In this document: positions 27,257 through 35,444 of the stretch, in pieces
Layout of the letters: the number at the start of each line of letters is the position of its first letter
How positions within the stretch are numbered: position 1 is the stretch's first letter
NCBI RefSeq assembly: GCF_030817415.1
Contig: NZ_JAUSZI010000002.1
Coordinates: forward strand, 5,518,001 to 5,582,000
Length of the DNA: 64,000 nucleotides
Reading direction: 5' to 3'
From: Streptomyces umbrinus
GTDB lineage: Bacteria; Actinomycetota; Actinomycetes; Streptomycetales; Streptomycetaceae
Position numbers and translations under genes: made by a program
The notes under the pieces: generated by a model
What the model was told of the DNA's origin: nothing
Seen by the model: only the letters and a program-made list of their open reading frames with translations
The model's database searches: none

Positions 27257-27343
27257 GTATCCATAGTGGAATTTCCGCCCTCCGCTTTCATCGGCCTGTG
27301 GACCGAACCTCCGTCGTCGCCTCGTACGACTCCGGAGTGAGCC

Positions 27344-27383
27344 GTCCCCCGTAGGGAGGGGGACCGCGTCCCCTAGGGGACGC
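27344..27383. promoter_or_regulatory. Two GTCCCC/GGGGAC dyads upstream of the HelD gene
   Basis: The first dyad has arms GTCCCCC (27344-27350) and GGGGGAC (27358-27364) around a 7-nt centre. The second, GCGTCCCCTAGGGGACGC (27366-27383), is a perfect 18-bp palindrome. They lie 188-228 bp before the HelD start, in a 315-bp divergent intergenic region (27257-27571). Sharing the same GTCCCC half-site suggests a dimeric regulator bound at two sites. It does not match the rifampicin-associated element as I remember it. Confidence 0.5.
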
Positions 27384-27571
27384 CGCGATAAATGGTTGGC
27401 CTCCGCCGCTCCCTCTCGCCTAAAATCTCCGCTCTTGCCCGCCTCCCTCGCGGAGTGCCGCCGCCCGGACGGAAACCGGTCGGCACACAGCTCAGCCATA
27501 CGGCGACAGCCCCGCCATACGGCGATGAGGCACACCCACGCAGCAGGCTCCAGGCCCCGGAGGCATCACCC

Positions 27572-29668
27572 GTGTCCACCCCGCCCGACTCCGCCATGTC
27601 GGTCCCCGATCCGTCCGACGACCCCCTCTCCCGCGAACGCGCCCACCTCACCCACTCCCGTGCCGCCCTGCGCTCGATGCGCGAGGACGTCGAGTCGCTC
27701 GACATCCGGGACGTCACCGCGAACTGGGTCAACGCGGAGGTCCTCTCCCGCCAGATCGAGGAGCGCGTCAAGGCCCTCGCGGACCTCTCGCACACCCCGC
27801 TCTTCTTCGGCCGCCTCGACTATCTGCACTCGCCGGGCGCCGATCAGGCGGAGGGAGCGGAGGGCGAGCGCTTCTACATCGGGCGCCGGCACGTGCACGA
27901 CGCCGACGGGGACCCGATGGTCATCGACTGGCGCGCCCCGGTGTCCCAGCCCTTCTACCGGGCCTCCAAGAAGAACCCGCTGGACATCGCCCTGCGCCGC
28001 CGCTTCGGCTACACGGCCGGCGACCTCACCGCGTACGAGGACGAGCACCTCTCGGACCCCGCCGAGGCGGCCGCCACCAGCAAGCTGCTCCAGCAGGAGA
28101 TCGAGCGCCCGCGCGTCGGCCCGATGCGCGACATCGTGGCGACGATCCAGCCCGAGCAGGACGAGATCGTACGGTCCGGTCTCGGCGGCTCGGTCTGTGT
28201 GCAGGGCGGTCCGGGCACCGGCAAGACGGCGGTCGGTCTGCACCGGGTCGCCTACCTCCTCTACGCCCACCGCGACCGGCTCGCCCGCACCGGCACCCTG
28301 GTCATCGGTCCGAACGCGTCCTTCCTCCACTACATCGAGCAAGTGCTGCCCGCGCTGGGCGAGTTGGAGGTCAAGCAGGCCACGGTCGACGACCTGGTCG
28401 CGCATGTGGAGGTGCGGGGCAGGGACGAGGCGGCGGCCGCGGTCGTCAAGGGCGACGCACGGATGGCCGAGGTCCTGCGCCGGGCCGTCCGCTCTCACGT
28501 CACCATGCCCGTCGAACCGGTCATGGTGGTCCGCGGTTCGCGGCGCTGGCGCGTCCCGGCGTACGAACTCGAAGTCATCGTCCGGGAGTTGCTCGACCGG
28601 GACATCCGGTACGGCGCCGCCCGCGAGGCCCTTCCGCAGCGCATCGCGCACGCCGTGCTGGTGCAGATGGAGCGGTCGGGCGAGGCCCCGGACGACCGGG
28701 TGCAGGACGCCGTGGCCCGCAACCCCGCGGTGAAGGCGGCGGTGAAAAGCCTCTGGCCGCCGGTCGAGCCCGCGAAACTCGTGCTGCGTCTGCTCTCCGA
28801 CGCCGACTTCCTCGCCACCCACGCCGAGGGCGTCCTCACCGAGCACGAGCAGAAGACGATCCTCTGGAGCAGGCCCGTACGGTCGGTGAAATCCGCCAAG
28901 TGGGCCGCCGCGGACGCCGTGTTGATCGACGAGGCCACCGACCTCGTACAGCGCACGCACTCGCTCGGGCATGTGGTGCTCGACGAGGCGCAGGACCTCT
29001 CCCCCATGCAGTACCGGGCGGTGGGGCGGCGCTGCACGACCGGTTCGGCGACCGTGCTCGGGGATCTGGCGCAGGGCACGACGCCCTGGGCGACCCGGAG
29101 TTGGGAGGAGGCACTGACCCACCTGGGCAAGGGCGACGCGGTCGTCGAGGAGCTGACGGCCGGTTTCCGCGTGCCGACGGACGTCATCACGTACGCGTCC
29201 CGGCTCCTTCCCCACATCGCGCCCGGCCTGACCCCGGTGGCGTCGGTCCGCGAGAACCCGGGCTTCTTCGAGGTCCGCCCGGCCACCGCGGACACCGCGG
29301 ACGCCGAAGTGGTCGCCGCCTGCGAGGAGTTGCTGCGCAACGAGGGCTCGGTCGGCCTGATCGCGGCCGACGCGCGCGTACCGCTCCTTGCCGAGGCCCT
29401 GGCGGCGGCCGGCCTCCCCTACCTGGGCCCCGGCGAGGAGACGACCCTCACCACCCGCCTCACCCTGGTCCCGGCCTCGCTCGCCAAGGGCCTGGAGTAC
29501 GACTACGTGGTCCTGGACGAGCCCCGGGCCGTCGTCGACGGCGAACCGGACGAACGCACCGGCCTGCGCCGCCTGTACGTGTCCCTGACCCGAGCGGTCT
29601 CGGGCCTGATCGTCACACACGCGGCACCGCTGCCACCCCAGTTGTCACAGGACCAGTCGGAGAGCTGA
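27572..29668 (+). CDS. HelD-like UvrD/Rep-family ATPase
   Basis: A 698-residue superfamily 1 protein of the HelD class, which binds RNA polymerase and helps to release or recycle stalled complexes. The GTG at 27572 is chosen because GGAGG lies 8 bp upstream; MSVPDP at 27596 is an alternative. A coiled-coil-forming N-terminus (ERAHLTHSRAALRSMRED) precedes Walker A GGPGTGKTAV (about 212). Later motifs are VVLDEAQDLSP, LAKGLEYDYVVLDEP and RRLYVSLTRA. Some actinobacterial members (HelR) protect against rifampicin. Nothing here proves which subtype it is. Confidence 0.85.
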   Translation: MSTPPDSAMSVPDPSDDPLSRERAHLTHSRAALRSMREDVESLDIRDVTANWVNAEVLSRQIEERVKALADLSHTPLFFGRLDYLHSPGADQAEGAEGERFYIGRRHVHDADGDPMVIDWRAPVSQPFYRASKKNPLDIALRRRFGYTAGDLTAYEDEHLSDPAEAAATSKLLQQEIERPRVGPMRDIVATIQPEQDEIVRSGLGGSVCVQGGPGTGKTAVGLHRVAYLLYAHRDRLARTGTLVIGPNASFLHYIEQVLPALGELEVKQATVDDLVAHVEVRGRDEAAAAVVKGDARMAEVLRRAVRSHVTMPVEPVMVVRGSRRWRVPAYELEVIVRELLDRDIRYGAAREALPQRIAHAVLVQMERSGEAPDDRVQDAVARNPAVKAAVKSLWPPVEPAKLVLRLLSDADFLATHAEGVLTEHEQKTILWSRPVRSVKSAKWAAADAVLIDEATDLVQRTHSLGHVVLDEAQDLSPMQYRAVGRRCTTGSATVLGDLAQGTTPWATRSWEEALTHLGKGDAVVEELTAGFRVPTDVITYASRLLPHIAPGLTPVASVRENPGFFEVRPATADTADAEVVAACEELLRNEGSVGLIAADARVPLLAEALAAAGLPYLGPGEETTLTTRLTLVPASLAKGLEYDYVVLDEPRAVVDGEPDERTGLRRLYVSLTRAVSGLIVTHAAPLPPQLSQDQSES

Positions 29669-29687
29669 CAGGCGTGGACCCGGGCCC

Positions 29688-29745
29688 GCGCCCCAAAGGG
29701 GCGCGGGGAACTGCGCGACAAGCCCCCACACACCGCAGACGAAAT
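29688..29745 (+). repeat. REP-like element, short form
   Basis: A direct copy (CCCCAAAGGGGCGCGGGG arm, then AACTGCGCGACAAGC) between the convergent HelD and cutC genes. Confidence 0.8.
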
Positions 29746-29764
29746 CCGCACCCCAGCGGAGCGC

Positions 29765-30454
29765 CTACGCGTCCAGCGCCGCCCGCCACTCCCGTACCGC
29801 CACCGCCGAGACTGGCACGTCCCAGCCGCCGGGCCGGGCCGCTCCCCCGATGTGGAAGGCGTCGACGCCGGCGGCCCGCAGGCGCGGTACATGGTCGAGG
29901 CGCAGGCCGCCGCCGATGAGGAGCTGCGGCTCGTACCCCGGTTCGCCGCGGCGGGCCGCCTCCGCCAGCAGCGTGGTCAGACCCTCGTCCACGCCTTCCG
30001 CCGACCCGGCCGTGAGGTACGCGTCCAGGCCGGGCAGGTCGGCGAGGCTCTTGCGCAGCGCGTCGCGGTCGGCCGCGCGGTCGATCGCCCGGTGGAACGT
30101 CCAGCGGCAGCCGTCCAGCTCGGCGAGCACCGCCTCCAGCGCGGGCAGGTCCGGCTCTCCGGTCTCGTCCAGGAATCCGAGCACGAACTCGTCCGCCCCG
30201 GCGGCCCGCAGCTCCCGGGCCGCCCGTACGAGTGCTCGTACGTCCCCGGCCTCGAAACCGTCGGCAAGGCGCAGCATCACTCGCAGCGAGATGCCGACGG
30301 CGGCCCTGATCCCCGCGAAGGTCTCGACCGGCGGGGTCAGCCCGTCGGCGGCCATGTCGGTGACCAGCTCCAGCCGATCCGCGCCTCCGGCCTCGGCGGC
30401 GACCGCGTCCTCGACACCGAGGGCGATCACCTCCAGGACTGCACGCTCACTCAT
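29765..30454 (-). CDS. cutC: CutC family protein
   Basis: A 229-residue TIM-barrel protein of the CutC family. The family is named for copper homeostasis, but the original copper phenotype is disputed. Recognisable blocks are LEVIALGVEDAVAAEAGGAD at the N-terminus, DRLELVTDMAADGLTPP, FHRAIDRAAD (about 120) and LLIGGGLRLDHVP. Its true reaction is unknown. A DasR-type box (30478-30493) lies 24 bp upstream of the start, suggesting a link to amino-sugar metabolism. Confidence 0.85.
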   Translation of the reverse strand: MSERAVLEVIALGVEDAVAAEAGGADRLELVTDMAADGLTPPVETFAGIRAAVGISLRVMLRLADGFEAGDVRALVRAARELRAAGADEFVLGFLDETGEPDLPALEAVLAELDGCRWTFHRAIDRAADRDALRKSLADLPGLDAYLTAGSAEGVDEGLTTLLAEAARRGEPGYEPQLLIGGGLRLDHVPRLRAAGVDAFHIGGAARPGGWDVPVSAVAVREWRAALDA

Positions 30455-30477
30455 AGGACCTCTTCCCTCGGGCGGCT

Positions 30478-30493
30478 ACAGGTCTAGTCCAAT
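30478..30493 (-). promoter_or_regulatory. DasR-type box before cutC
   Basis: On the minus strand this reads ATTGGACTAGACCTGT. Its 12-bp core TGGACTAGACCT is identical to the core of the box before nagK (61284-61299), and it matches the DasR consensus (core TGGTCTAGACCA) at 10 of 12 core positions. DasR is the GlcNAc-responsive GntR-family repressor of Streptomyces. Confidence 0.55.
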
Positions 30494-30550
30494 AGTCAGC
30501 CTACGCGCTCGACACCGCGGACCGACGGACCGGGACCGATCCGCCGGGGC

Positions 30551-31222
30551 TCAGCCGAAGAGATCGAGCTCCGCCTCCGCGGCCCCCGCCAGCTCGTACC
30601 GCGTCCCGGTCAGCGGGCGCCCCGCGTGCAGCCGTACGAGAGTGGCCGCGTCGCCGATGTAACGGGCGGGCGGCCGGTCGCCCGAGGGCGCGCCGAGCAG
30701 CAGCGGCTCGTCCAGGTCGTCGAGGTCGGCGTGCAGGGCGGGCCGCCCCCGGTCGCGGGTGATCCACGCCAACAGGTCGAGCGCGGACCCCACTTGGGCA
30801 CCCGCGTACGCCCCGGGCTCGCCCCAGGCGTCCCGTACGTCTCCCGCGTGCACCCACTCGCCGAGTCCGACCCCGTCGAGCGCGCCGCCCGCCTTGGCGA
30901 TCACGGGACCCGCGTCGGTCATGCCGCGCTCCAGCTCGTCGACGATCTCCGCGAGGGACCGGCCGGAGCGCTCGGCGATGTCCCGGTCGTTCGCCTCGGG
31001 GCTGAACACGTCCTCCTCGTAGCGGCTCTCCACGACCCGCGACAGGGCGGCCGCGCAGTGTGCCAGGACGTGTCGTACGGTCCAGCCCGGACAGCAGGTC
31101 CTGACCTCGAAGTCGTGCTCGGGTCGTCCTCGGAGGAGCGGGATCAGGACGTCCCGTTCTGCGGCCAGGAGGCGGCCGGGGAGTTCCGGATCGCGTACGG
31201 GGTGTGTGTCTGCGGCAGTCAT
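30551..31222 (-). CDS. Mycothiol-dependent maleylpyruvate isomerase family protein
   Basis: A 223-residue protein of the DinB-like, mycothiol-dependent isomerase superfamily. The N-terminal helical bundle has the metal-binding pattern: TCCPGWTVRHVLAHCAAAL (His near residue 50) and GLGEWVHAGDVRDAWGEP (His near 126). The C-terminal region is a short SCP2-like domain. The substrate is unknown; relatives carry out thiol-dependent isomerisation or transfer. It is probably monocistronic. Confidence 0.75.
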   Translation of the reverse strand: MTAADTHPVRDPELPGRLLAAERDVLIPLLRGRPEHDFEVRTCCPGWTVRHVLAHCAAALSRVVESRYEEDVFSPEANDRDIAERSGRSLAEIVDELERGMTDAGPVIAKAGGALDGVGLGEWVHAGDVRDAWGEPGAYAGAQVGSALDLLAWITRDRGRPALHADLDDLDEPLLLGAPSGDRPPARYIGDAATLVRLHAGRPLTGTRYELAGAAEAELDLFG

Positions 31223-31277
31223 GGATCCACGCTAGGCGCTCCGCGGGGGCGGGTGGGGTCGTACGGTCGTGGAAAGC

Positions 31278-31330
31278 TGCGGGCCGGTTGTGGCTGCTCG
31301 CGCAGTTCCCCGCGCCCCTGAAGGGGCGCT
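31278..31330 (-). repeat. REP-like element, short form, inverted
   Basis: An inverted copy (CTCGCGCAGTTCCCCGCGCC, then CTGAAGGGGCG) between divergent genes. Confidence 0.8.
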
Positions 31331-31376
31331 GAGGGGCGCCCGGAATATGGACAGTGGACCGGCGGAGAATGGCCCC

Positions 31377-32066
31377 ATGGCAAACCTCGACGCCCCCGAC
31401 ACCGCCAATACCGCCGACCCGCTTGGCGCCCTGCGCGCCCGCTGGGTCCGTACCCTCCGGGCGAGCCGCGGGACGGACGACGGACCGGACCCCGCCCCCT
31501 ACGCCGACAACCTCATCTCCCGTTGGGCGGAGCCGCAGCGGCGGTATCACACGGTTGATCATCTGACGGCGGTGCTGGAGCACATCGATGTGCTGGAGGC
31601 GCACGAGAGGTACGCGGACGACGTGGACCTGGTCCGGCTGGCCGCGTGGTTCCACGACGCCGTCTACCTCCCCGACCGTTCCGAGAACGAGGAGCGGTCG
31701 GCCCGGCTCGCCGAGCGTGCGCTTCCCGAGGCCGGTGTCTCCGCGGCCGGTACGGCGGAGGTCGCCCGCCTCGTCCGCCTCACCGTCACGCACGCCCCGG
31801 CCGACGACGACCCCAACGGCCAGGTCCTCTGCGACGCCGACCTGGCGATCCTCGCCGCGTCCCCGGACGCGTACGCCGCCTACACGGCCGCCGTCCGCGA
31901 GGAGTACGCCTTCGTCCCGCCGGAGGCCTTCCGCGAGGGCCGCGCGGCGATTCTGCGGCAGCTTCTGGACCTGCCCCGCCTCTTCCACACCCCGTACGGG
32001 ACAAGGGAATGGGAGGGTCCGGCACGCCGGAACCTGGAGTCGGAGCTCAGCCTGTTGACGGGCTGA
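31377..32066 (+). CDS. HD-domain-like metal-dependent phosphohydrolase
   Basis: A 229-residue HD-superfamily protein. The ATG at 31377 follows GGCGGAG. The metal-binding positions are visible as RYHTVDHL (His, about 54-61), AAWFHDAVY (His-Asp, about 91-99), VTHAP (His) and CDADLAIL (Asp). These are typical of small uncharacterised HD hydrolases, sometimes annotated as nucleotide pyrophosphohydrolase-like. The substrate is unknown. It is followed after 30 bp by an MFS exporter, possibly in the same transcript. Confidence 0.75.
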   Translation: MANLDAPDTANTADPLGALRARWVRTLRASRGTDDGPDPAPYADNLISRWAEPQRRYHTVDHLTAVLEHIDVLEAHERYADDVDLVRLAAWFHDAVYLPDRSENEERSARLAERALPEAGVSAAGTAEVARLVRLTVTHAPADDDPNGQVLCDADLAILAASPDAYAAYTAAVREEYAFVPPEAFREGRAAILRQLLDLPRLFHTPYGTREWEGPARRNLESELSLLTG

Positions 32067-32096
32067 ACGGCAGCCGATGGAATGACAGGCCCATCC

Positions 32097-33425
32097 ATGA
32101 GGTTGGCACCTGATATGCCCGTCCCCACGAGCGCCGGCTCCGCCACGCCCACCCACACCGCCACCCGCACCCATATGCCCCTGGCCGTCTACGTCCTCGG
32201 GCTCTCCGTCTTCGCACTGGGCACCAGTGAGTTCATGCTCTCCGGCCTGCTGCCGGCCGTCGCGGACGACATGAACGTGTCGATTCCGCGCGCGGGACTG
32301 CTGATATCCGCGTTCGCCGTCGGCATGGTGGTGGGCGCGCCGCTGCTGGCCGTGGCGACGCTCCGGATGCCCCGCCGTACGACCCTGATCTCGCTCATCG
32401 CGGTCTTCGGGGTGGGCCAGATCGCGGGCGCCCTCGCCCCGAACTACGCCGTGCTCTTCGCGTCCCGTGTCGTGAGCGCGCTGGCCTGCGCCGGGTTCTG
32501 GGCGGTCGGCGCGGCCGTGGCCATCGCCATGGTCCCGGTGAACGCCCGGGCCCGCGCCCTCGCCGTGATGATCGGCGGCCTGTCCATCGCGAACGTCCTC
32601 GGTGTCCCGGCGGGCGCCTTCCTGGGCGAGAGCCTCGGCTGGCGGTCGGCGTTCTGGGCGGTCGGCGCGGCCTCCGCGGTCGCGCTGGTCGGAGTGGCCA
32701 CGCTCATCCCCCGTATCCCGCTCCCCGACGAGAAGCCGCAGCTCAGGCGGGAGCTGCGGATCTACCGCGACCGGCAGGTCTGGCTCTCCATCTCGCTGAT
32801 CGCGTTCGCGGCGGGCGGTGTCTTCTGCGCGTTCAGCTATCTCGCGCCGCTGCTGACCGACGTCTCCGGGCTCGACGACAGCTGGGTGCCCGTGGTGCTC
32901 GGGCTGTTCGGCGTCGGGGCGCTGATCGGCACGATGATCGGCGGCCGGATCGCGGACGCGCACCTCTTCGGGGTGCTGCTCACCGGTATCGCGGCCTCGT
33001 CCGTGCTGCTGGTCGCGCTGGCGCTGCTCGGGCAGTACGCGGTAGCCGCCGTCACCCTCGCCTTCCTCCTCGGCGTCTCCGCCTTCTACACGGCCCCGGC
33101 CCTGAACGCCCGGATGTTCAACGTGGCGGGCAAGGCCCCGACCCTGGCCGGTGCCACCACCACGGCCGCGTTCAACCTCGGCAACACCGGCGGCCCCTGG
33201 ATCGGCGGTGCCGTCATCGACGCGGGCCTCGGCTTCGCCTCCCCGGCCTGGGCGGGCGCGGCCCTGACGGTCACGGCGGGCGCGGTGACGGCGGTCTCGC
33301 TGCGCCTGCACCGGCGTACGGCGGCCTCGCGGGTGGTGACCGCCGGAGCCCCGGCCTCCGCTGCCATGGCACCCTCTGCCACAGCCTCCAACGAGCCGAT
33401 TAATCAGTCTCGTTCGGCGAACTGA
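32097..33425 (+). CDS. DHA1-type MFS drug exporter (Cmx/CmrA-like)
   Basis: A 442-residue, 12-helix exporter. The start is uncertain: ATGs at 32082, 32097 and 32115 are all in frame. The first helix carries the family block VLGLSVFALGTSEFMLSGLL. The drug:proton antiporter motif in loop 2-3 is LRMPRRTTL. The motif C-like GGLSIANVLGVPAGAFLGE lies in helix 5. Close relatives include chloramphenicol exporters of actinobacteria, so small-molecule export is likely, but the substrate here is unproven. The C-terminal tail is low-complexity. Confidence 0.8.
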   Translation: MRLAPDMPVPTSAGSATPTHTATRTHMPLAVYVLGLSVFALGTSEFMLSGLLPAVADDMNVSIPRAGLLISAFAVGMVVGAPLLAVATLRMPRRTTLISLIAVFGVGQIAGALAPNYAVLFASRVVSALACAGFWAVGAAVAIAMVPVNARARALAVMIGGLSIANVLGVPAGAFLGESLGWRSAFWAVGAASAVALVGVATLIPRIPLPDEKPQLRRELRIYRDRQVWLSISLIAFAAGGVFCAFSYLAPLLTDVSGLDDSWVPVVLGLFGVGALIGTMIGGRIADAHLFGVLLTGIAASSVLLVALALLGQYAVAAVTLAFLLGVSAFYTAPALNARMFNVAGKAPTLAGATTTAAFNLGNTGGPWIGGAVIDAGLGFASPAWAGAALTVTAGAVTAVSLRLHRRTAASRVVTAGAPASAAMAPSATASNEPINQSRSAN

Positions 33426-33443
33426 TCACCTATTCTCACCGGC

Positions 33444-34550
33444 ATGCGGGCTATGGGTGGGGATCAGGTGGAAGAGGCCGTCACGGACGCGGTGGCAACA
33501 CTGCGGAAGGTGGCCGACCGGGACTGGAGCGTCAAGGCGGGCCGCCTGGACTGGAGTTGCCGTAGGACGGCGGAGCACATCGCGTCGGACCTCATCGCGT
33601 ACGCGGGGCAGATCGCGGGCCGCCCCACCGACCGTTACGTGCCGTTCGACATCACCTTCGAGGAGTGCGAGAGCCCCGAGGACGTCCTCCAGGTCATCGA
33701 GGCGACCGGCACCCTGCTCGCGGCCGCCGTCCGCACCGCCCCGCGCGAGGCCCGCGCCTTCCACCCGTACCCCTTCCGCAGCGCGAACCGCGAGGGCTTC
33801 GCCGCGATGGGCGTCACCGAGGTGCTGGCGCACACGCACGACATCGCCGAGGGTCTGGGCATCCCGTACGAGGCCCCGGCCGCGCTCTGCGAGGACGTAC
33901 TGACGCGGATCTTCCCGCACGTCCGGCCCGCCCCGGGCTCGGACCCCTGGCGGACCCTCCTGTGGGCCACGGGCCGCGGCGACCTGCCCGGCCGCGCGCC
34001 CCTCACCGGCTGGCGCTGGAACAACAACCTCGTGATCCCCGCCGACCGCCTCACCCTCCAGGGCGTCACCCCCGCGGCCGCCGCCGACCTCCGCACGGGT
34101 GGCACGGGCGGCTTCGAGTGGACCGAGGACGGCCCGTTCGAGGGCACGCGGGACGCCGCCGGAATGGTGACGAAGGCGTACGAGGCCGGGGTGCACCGCC
34201 CGGAGTTCGGCCTGTTCGTCCTCGTACGCCGCGAGAACGGCCGCGCGGTCGGCGGCATGGGCTTCCACGGCGCCCCCGACGAGGACGGCCGCGCCGAGGT
34301 CGGCTACGACCTGGCCGAGTCCGCCCGCGGCAACGGCTACGCGGCCGAGGCCCTGCGCGCCCTGTCCGCCTGGGCCCTCTCCCGCGACGACGTCACGTCC
34401 CTGTTCGCCACGGTGGACCGCGTCAACGCCCCTTCCCAGAGCGTGCTGTCCCGCGCGGGCTTCACCCGGGTGAGCGGGGCGGGCGGGGACGGACAGGGAG
34501 AGGGAGGGGTAGAGGACGGGGAGCAGTACGCGTACGAGCTGAGGGGCTGA
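33444..34550 (+). CDS. DinB/maleylpyruvate-isomerase-like domain fused to a GNAT acetyltransferase
   Basis: A 368-residue two-domain protein. Residues 1-210 form a DinB-like four-helix bundle with putative metal ligands in CRRTAEHIASD (about residue 40) and EVLAHTHDIAEG (about 130). Residues 225-368 are a GNAT N-acetyltransferase: VLVRRENGRAVGGMGF, then the acetyl-CoA site AESARGNGYAAEAL and the late NAPSQSVLSRAGF motif. The fusion suggests that a thiol or amine adduct made or bound by the first domain is acetylated by the second, but this is inference. It starts 18 bp after the exporter gene. Start uncertain (MGGDQ at 33453 is also possible). Confidence 0.75.
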   Translation: MRAMGGDQVEEAVTDAVATLRKVADRDWSVKAGRLDWSCRRTAEHIASDLIAYAGQIAGRPTDRYVPFDITFEECESPEDVLQVIEATGTLLAAAVRTAPREARAFHPYPFRSANREGFAAMGVTEVLAHTHDIAEGLGIPYEAPAALCEDVLTRIFPHVRPAPGSDPWRTLLWATGRGDLPGRAPLTGWRWNNNLVIPADRLTLQGVTPAAAADLRTGGTGGFEWTEDGPFEGTRDAAGMVTKAYEAGVHRPEFGLFVLVRRENGRAVGGMGFHGAPDEDGRAEVGYDLAESARGNGYAAEALRALSAWALSRDDVTSLFATVDRVNAPSQSVLSRAGFTRVSGAGGDGQGEGGVEDGEQYAYELRG

Positions 34551-34574
34551 GGGCGGAACGTCGCCGGTTGCCCG

Positions 34575-34850
34575 TCAACTGCCGGGAACCGCACGCCCCT
34601 TGGGCCTGCGCAACCCCGAAGCGAGCAGCAGCCGCACCACCTCACGGCTGCGAACCTCCACCGCTCCGGCCGCCACCGCGTCCTCGTACCGGTGCGAGGG
34701 GATGTCGTAGTGATCACGCTCGAAGGCGCGGGCGGGAGCGCCCAGCCGGCGGGCGAAGTCGTGCAGCTCGTCGTACGAAACGTCGCTGACGAGGTGGGAC
34801 CACATGCGGCCGTGCCCCGGCCAGTCGGGCGGGTCGATGTAGACGGTCAC
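34575..34850 (-). CDS. DUF4031 domain protein
   Basis: A 91-residue protein starting at the GTG at 34850, which overlaps the stop of the upstream gene (GTGA), so it is translationally coupled. It carries the DUF4031 signature: VTVYIDPPDWPGHGRMWSHL at the start, SDVSYDELHDFA, RAFERDHYDIPSHRY. The clustered Asp and His residues suggest a metal-dependent activity, but none is known. Confidence 0.75.
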   Translation of the reverse strand: MTVYIDPPDWPGHGRMWSHLVSDVSYDELHDFARRLGAPARAFERDHYDIPSHRYEDAVAAGAVEVRSREVVRLLLASGLRRPKGRAVPGS

Positions 34851-35272
34851 GAGGAGGGCGTCCCCCCGTCGCTCGCGCCGCCGGTCCCGCCACCGGCCGC
34901 CTGGAGCGCGCCCACGGCCGAGACCTTCACGCCCGCCTTGTGGCACACCCAGTGCGGGTCGGCGCCCAACTCCGGCTCCACTTCCAGGGCGTGGGGATCA
35001 CCGGCACCACAGACGGGACACAGCGGCCAGCGCCCGTGCCGCTCAAGCAGCGCGTCCTGTACGTCCTGGGCGACGAGCCCCGCCACGTAGTCGACCCCCT
35101 CCGGCCACTGCTCCACCCACCAGCGCCGCTGCACCACCGACTCCTCGACGAACGAGACGACGTCCGGCTCGGCAACCTCACCGGCCGCAAGATCAGCAAG
35201 CACAAGCGCCCGCGCCGCGTGCAACGCCTGCTCCAAGGGGCTGATGGGATGGGGGGAGGGCGGAGAATCCAT
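34847..35272 (-). CDS. Hypothetical protein with a CxxC motif
   Basis: A 141-residue protein (ATG at 35272, MDSPPSPHP). The N-terminal part is helical and rich in Ala and Val. Residues 86-112 contain CPVCGAGDPH and a later WVCHKAG, which could bind zinc. The C-terminus is Gly/Ser-rich. No family is recognised. It forms a two-gene operon with the DUF4031 gene. Confidence 0.6.
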   Translation of the reverse strand: MDSPPSPHPISPLEQALHAARALVLADLAAGEVAEPDVVSFVEESVVQRRWWVEQWPEGVDYVAGLVAQDVQDALLERHGRWPLCPVCGAGDPHALEVEPELGADPHWVCHKAGVKVSAVGALQAAGGGTGGASDGGTPSS

Positions 35273-35299
35273 ACGTCCATTGTGCGCCACCCCCGCCCT

Positions 35300-35345
35300 G
35301 TAAGGGGCGCGGGGAACTGCGCGACCAGCCCCCACGCACCCGCAG
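35300..35345 (+). repeat. REP-like element, short form
   Basis: A direct copy (TAAGGGGCGCGGGGAACTG) in the divergent gap between the hypothetical gene and the RpiR regulator gene. Confidence 0.8.
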
Positions 35346-35400
35346 CCGAAAACACCACCGTCCCAGCCACCCCCTCTCCCCTTGACCCCTCCCCCAAAGC

Positions 35401-35444
35401 GAAAATATCTTTCATACGTGACCCACGAAGTGAAGGAAATTTTC
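35401..35444. promoter_or_regulatory. Inverted repeat straddling the RpiR start codon
   Basis: The left arm GAAAATATCTTTCA (35401-35414) and right arm TGAAGGAAATTTTC (35431-35444) match as an inverted repeat at 12 of 14 positions, with a 16-bp spacer holding the GTG start. The AT-rich arms stand out in this genome. This placement would let the regulator repress its own gene. Confidence 0.55.
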
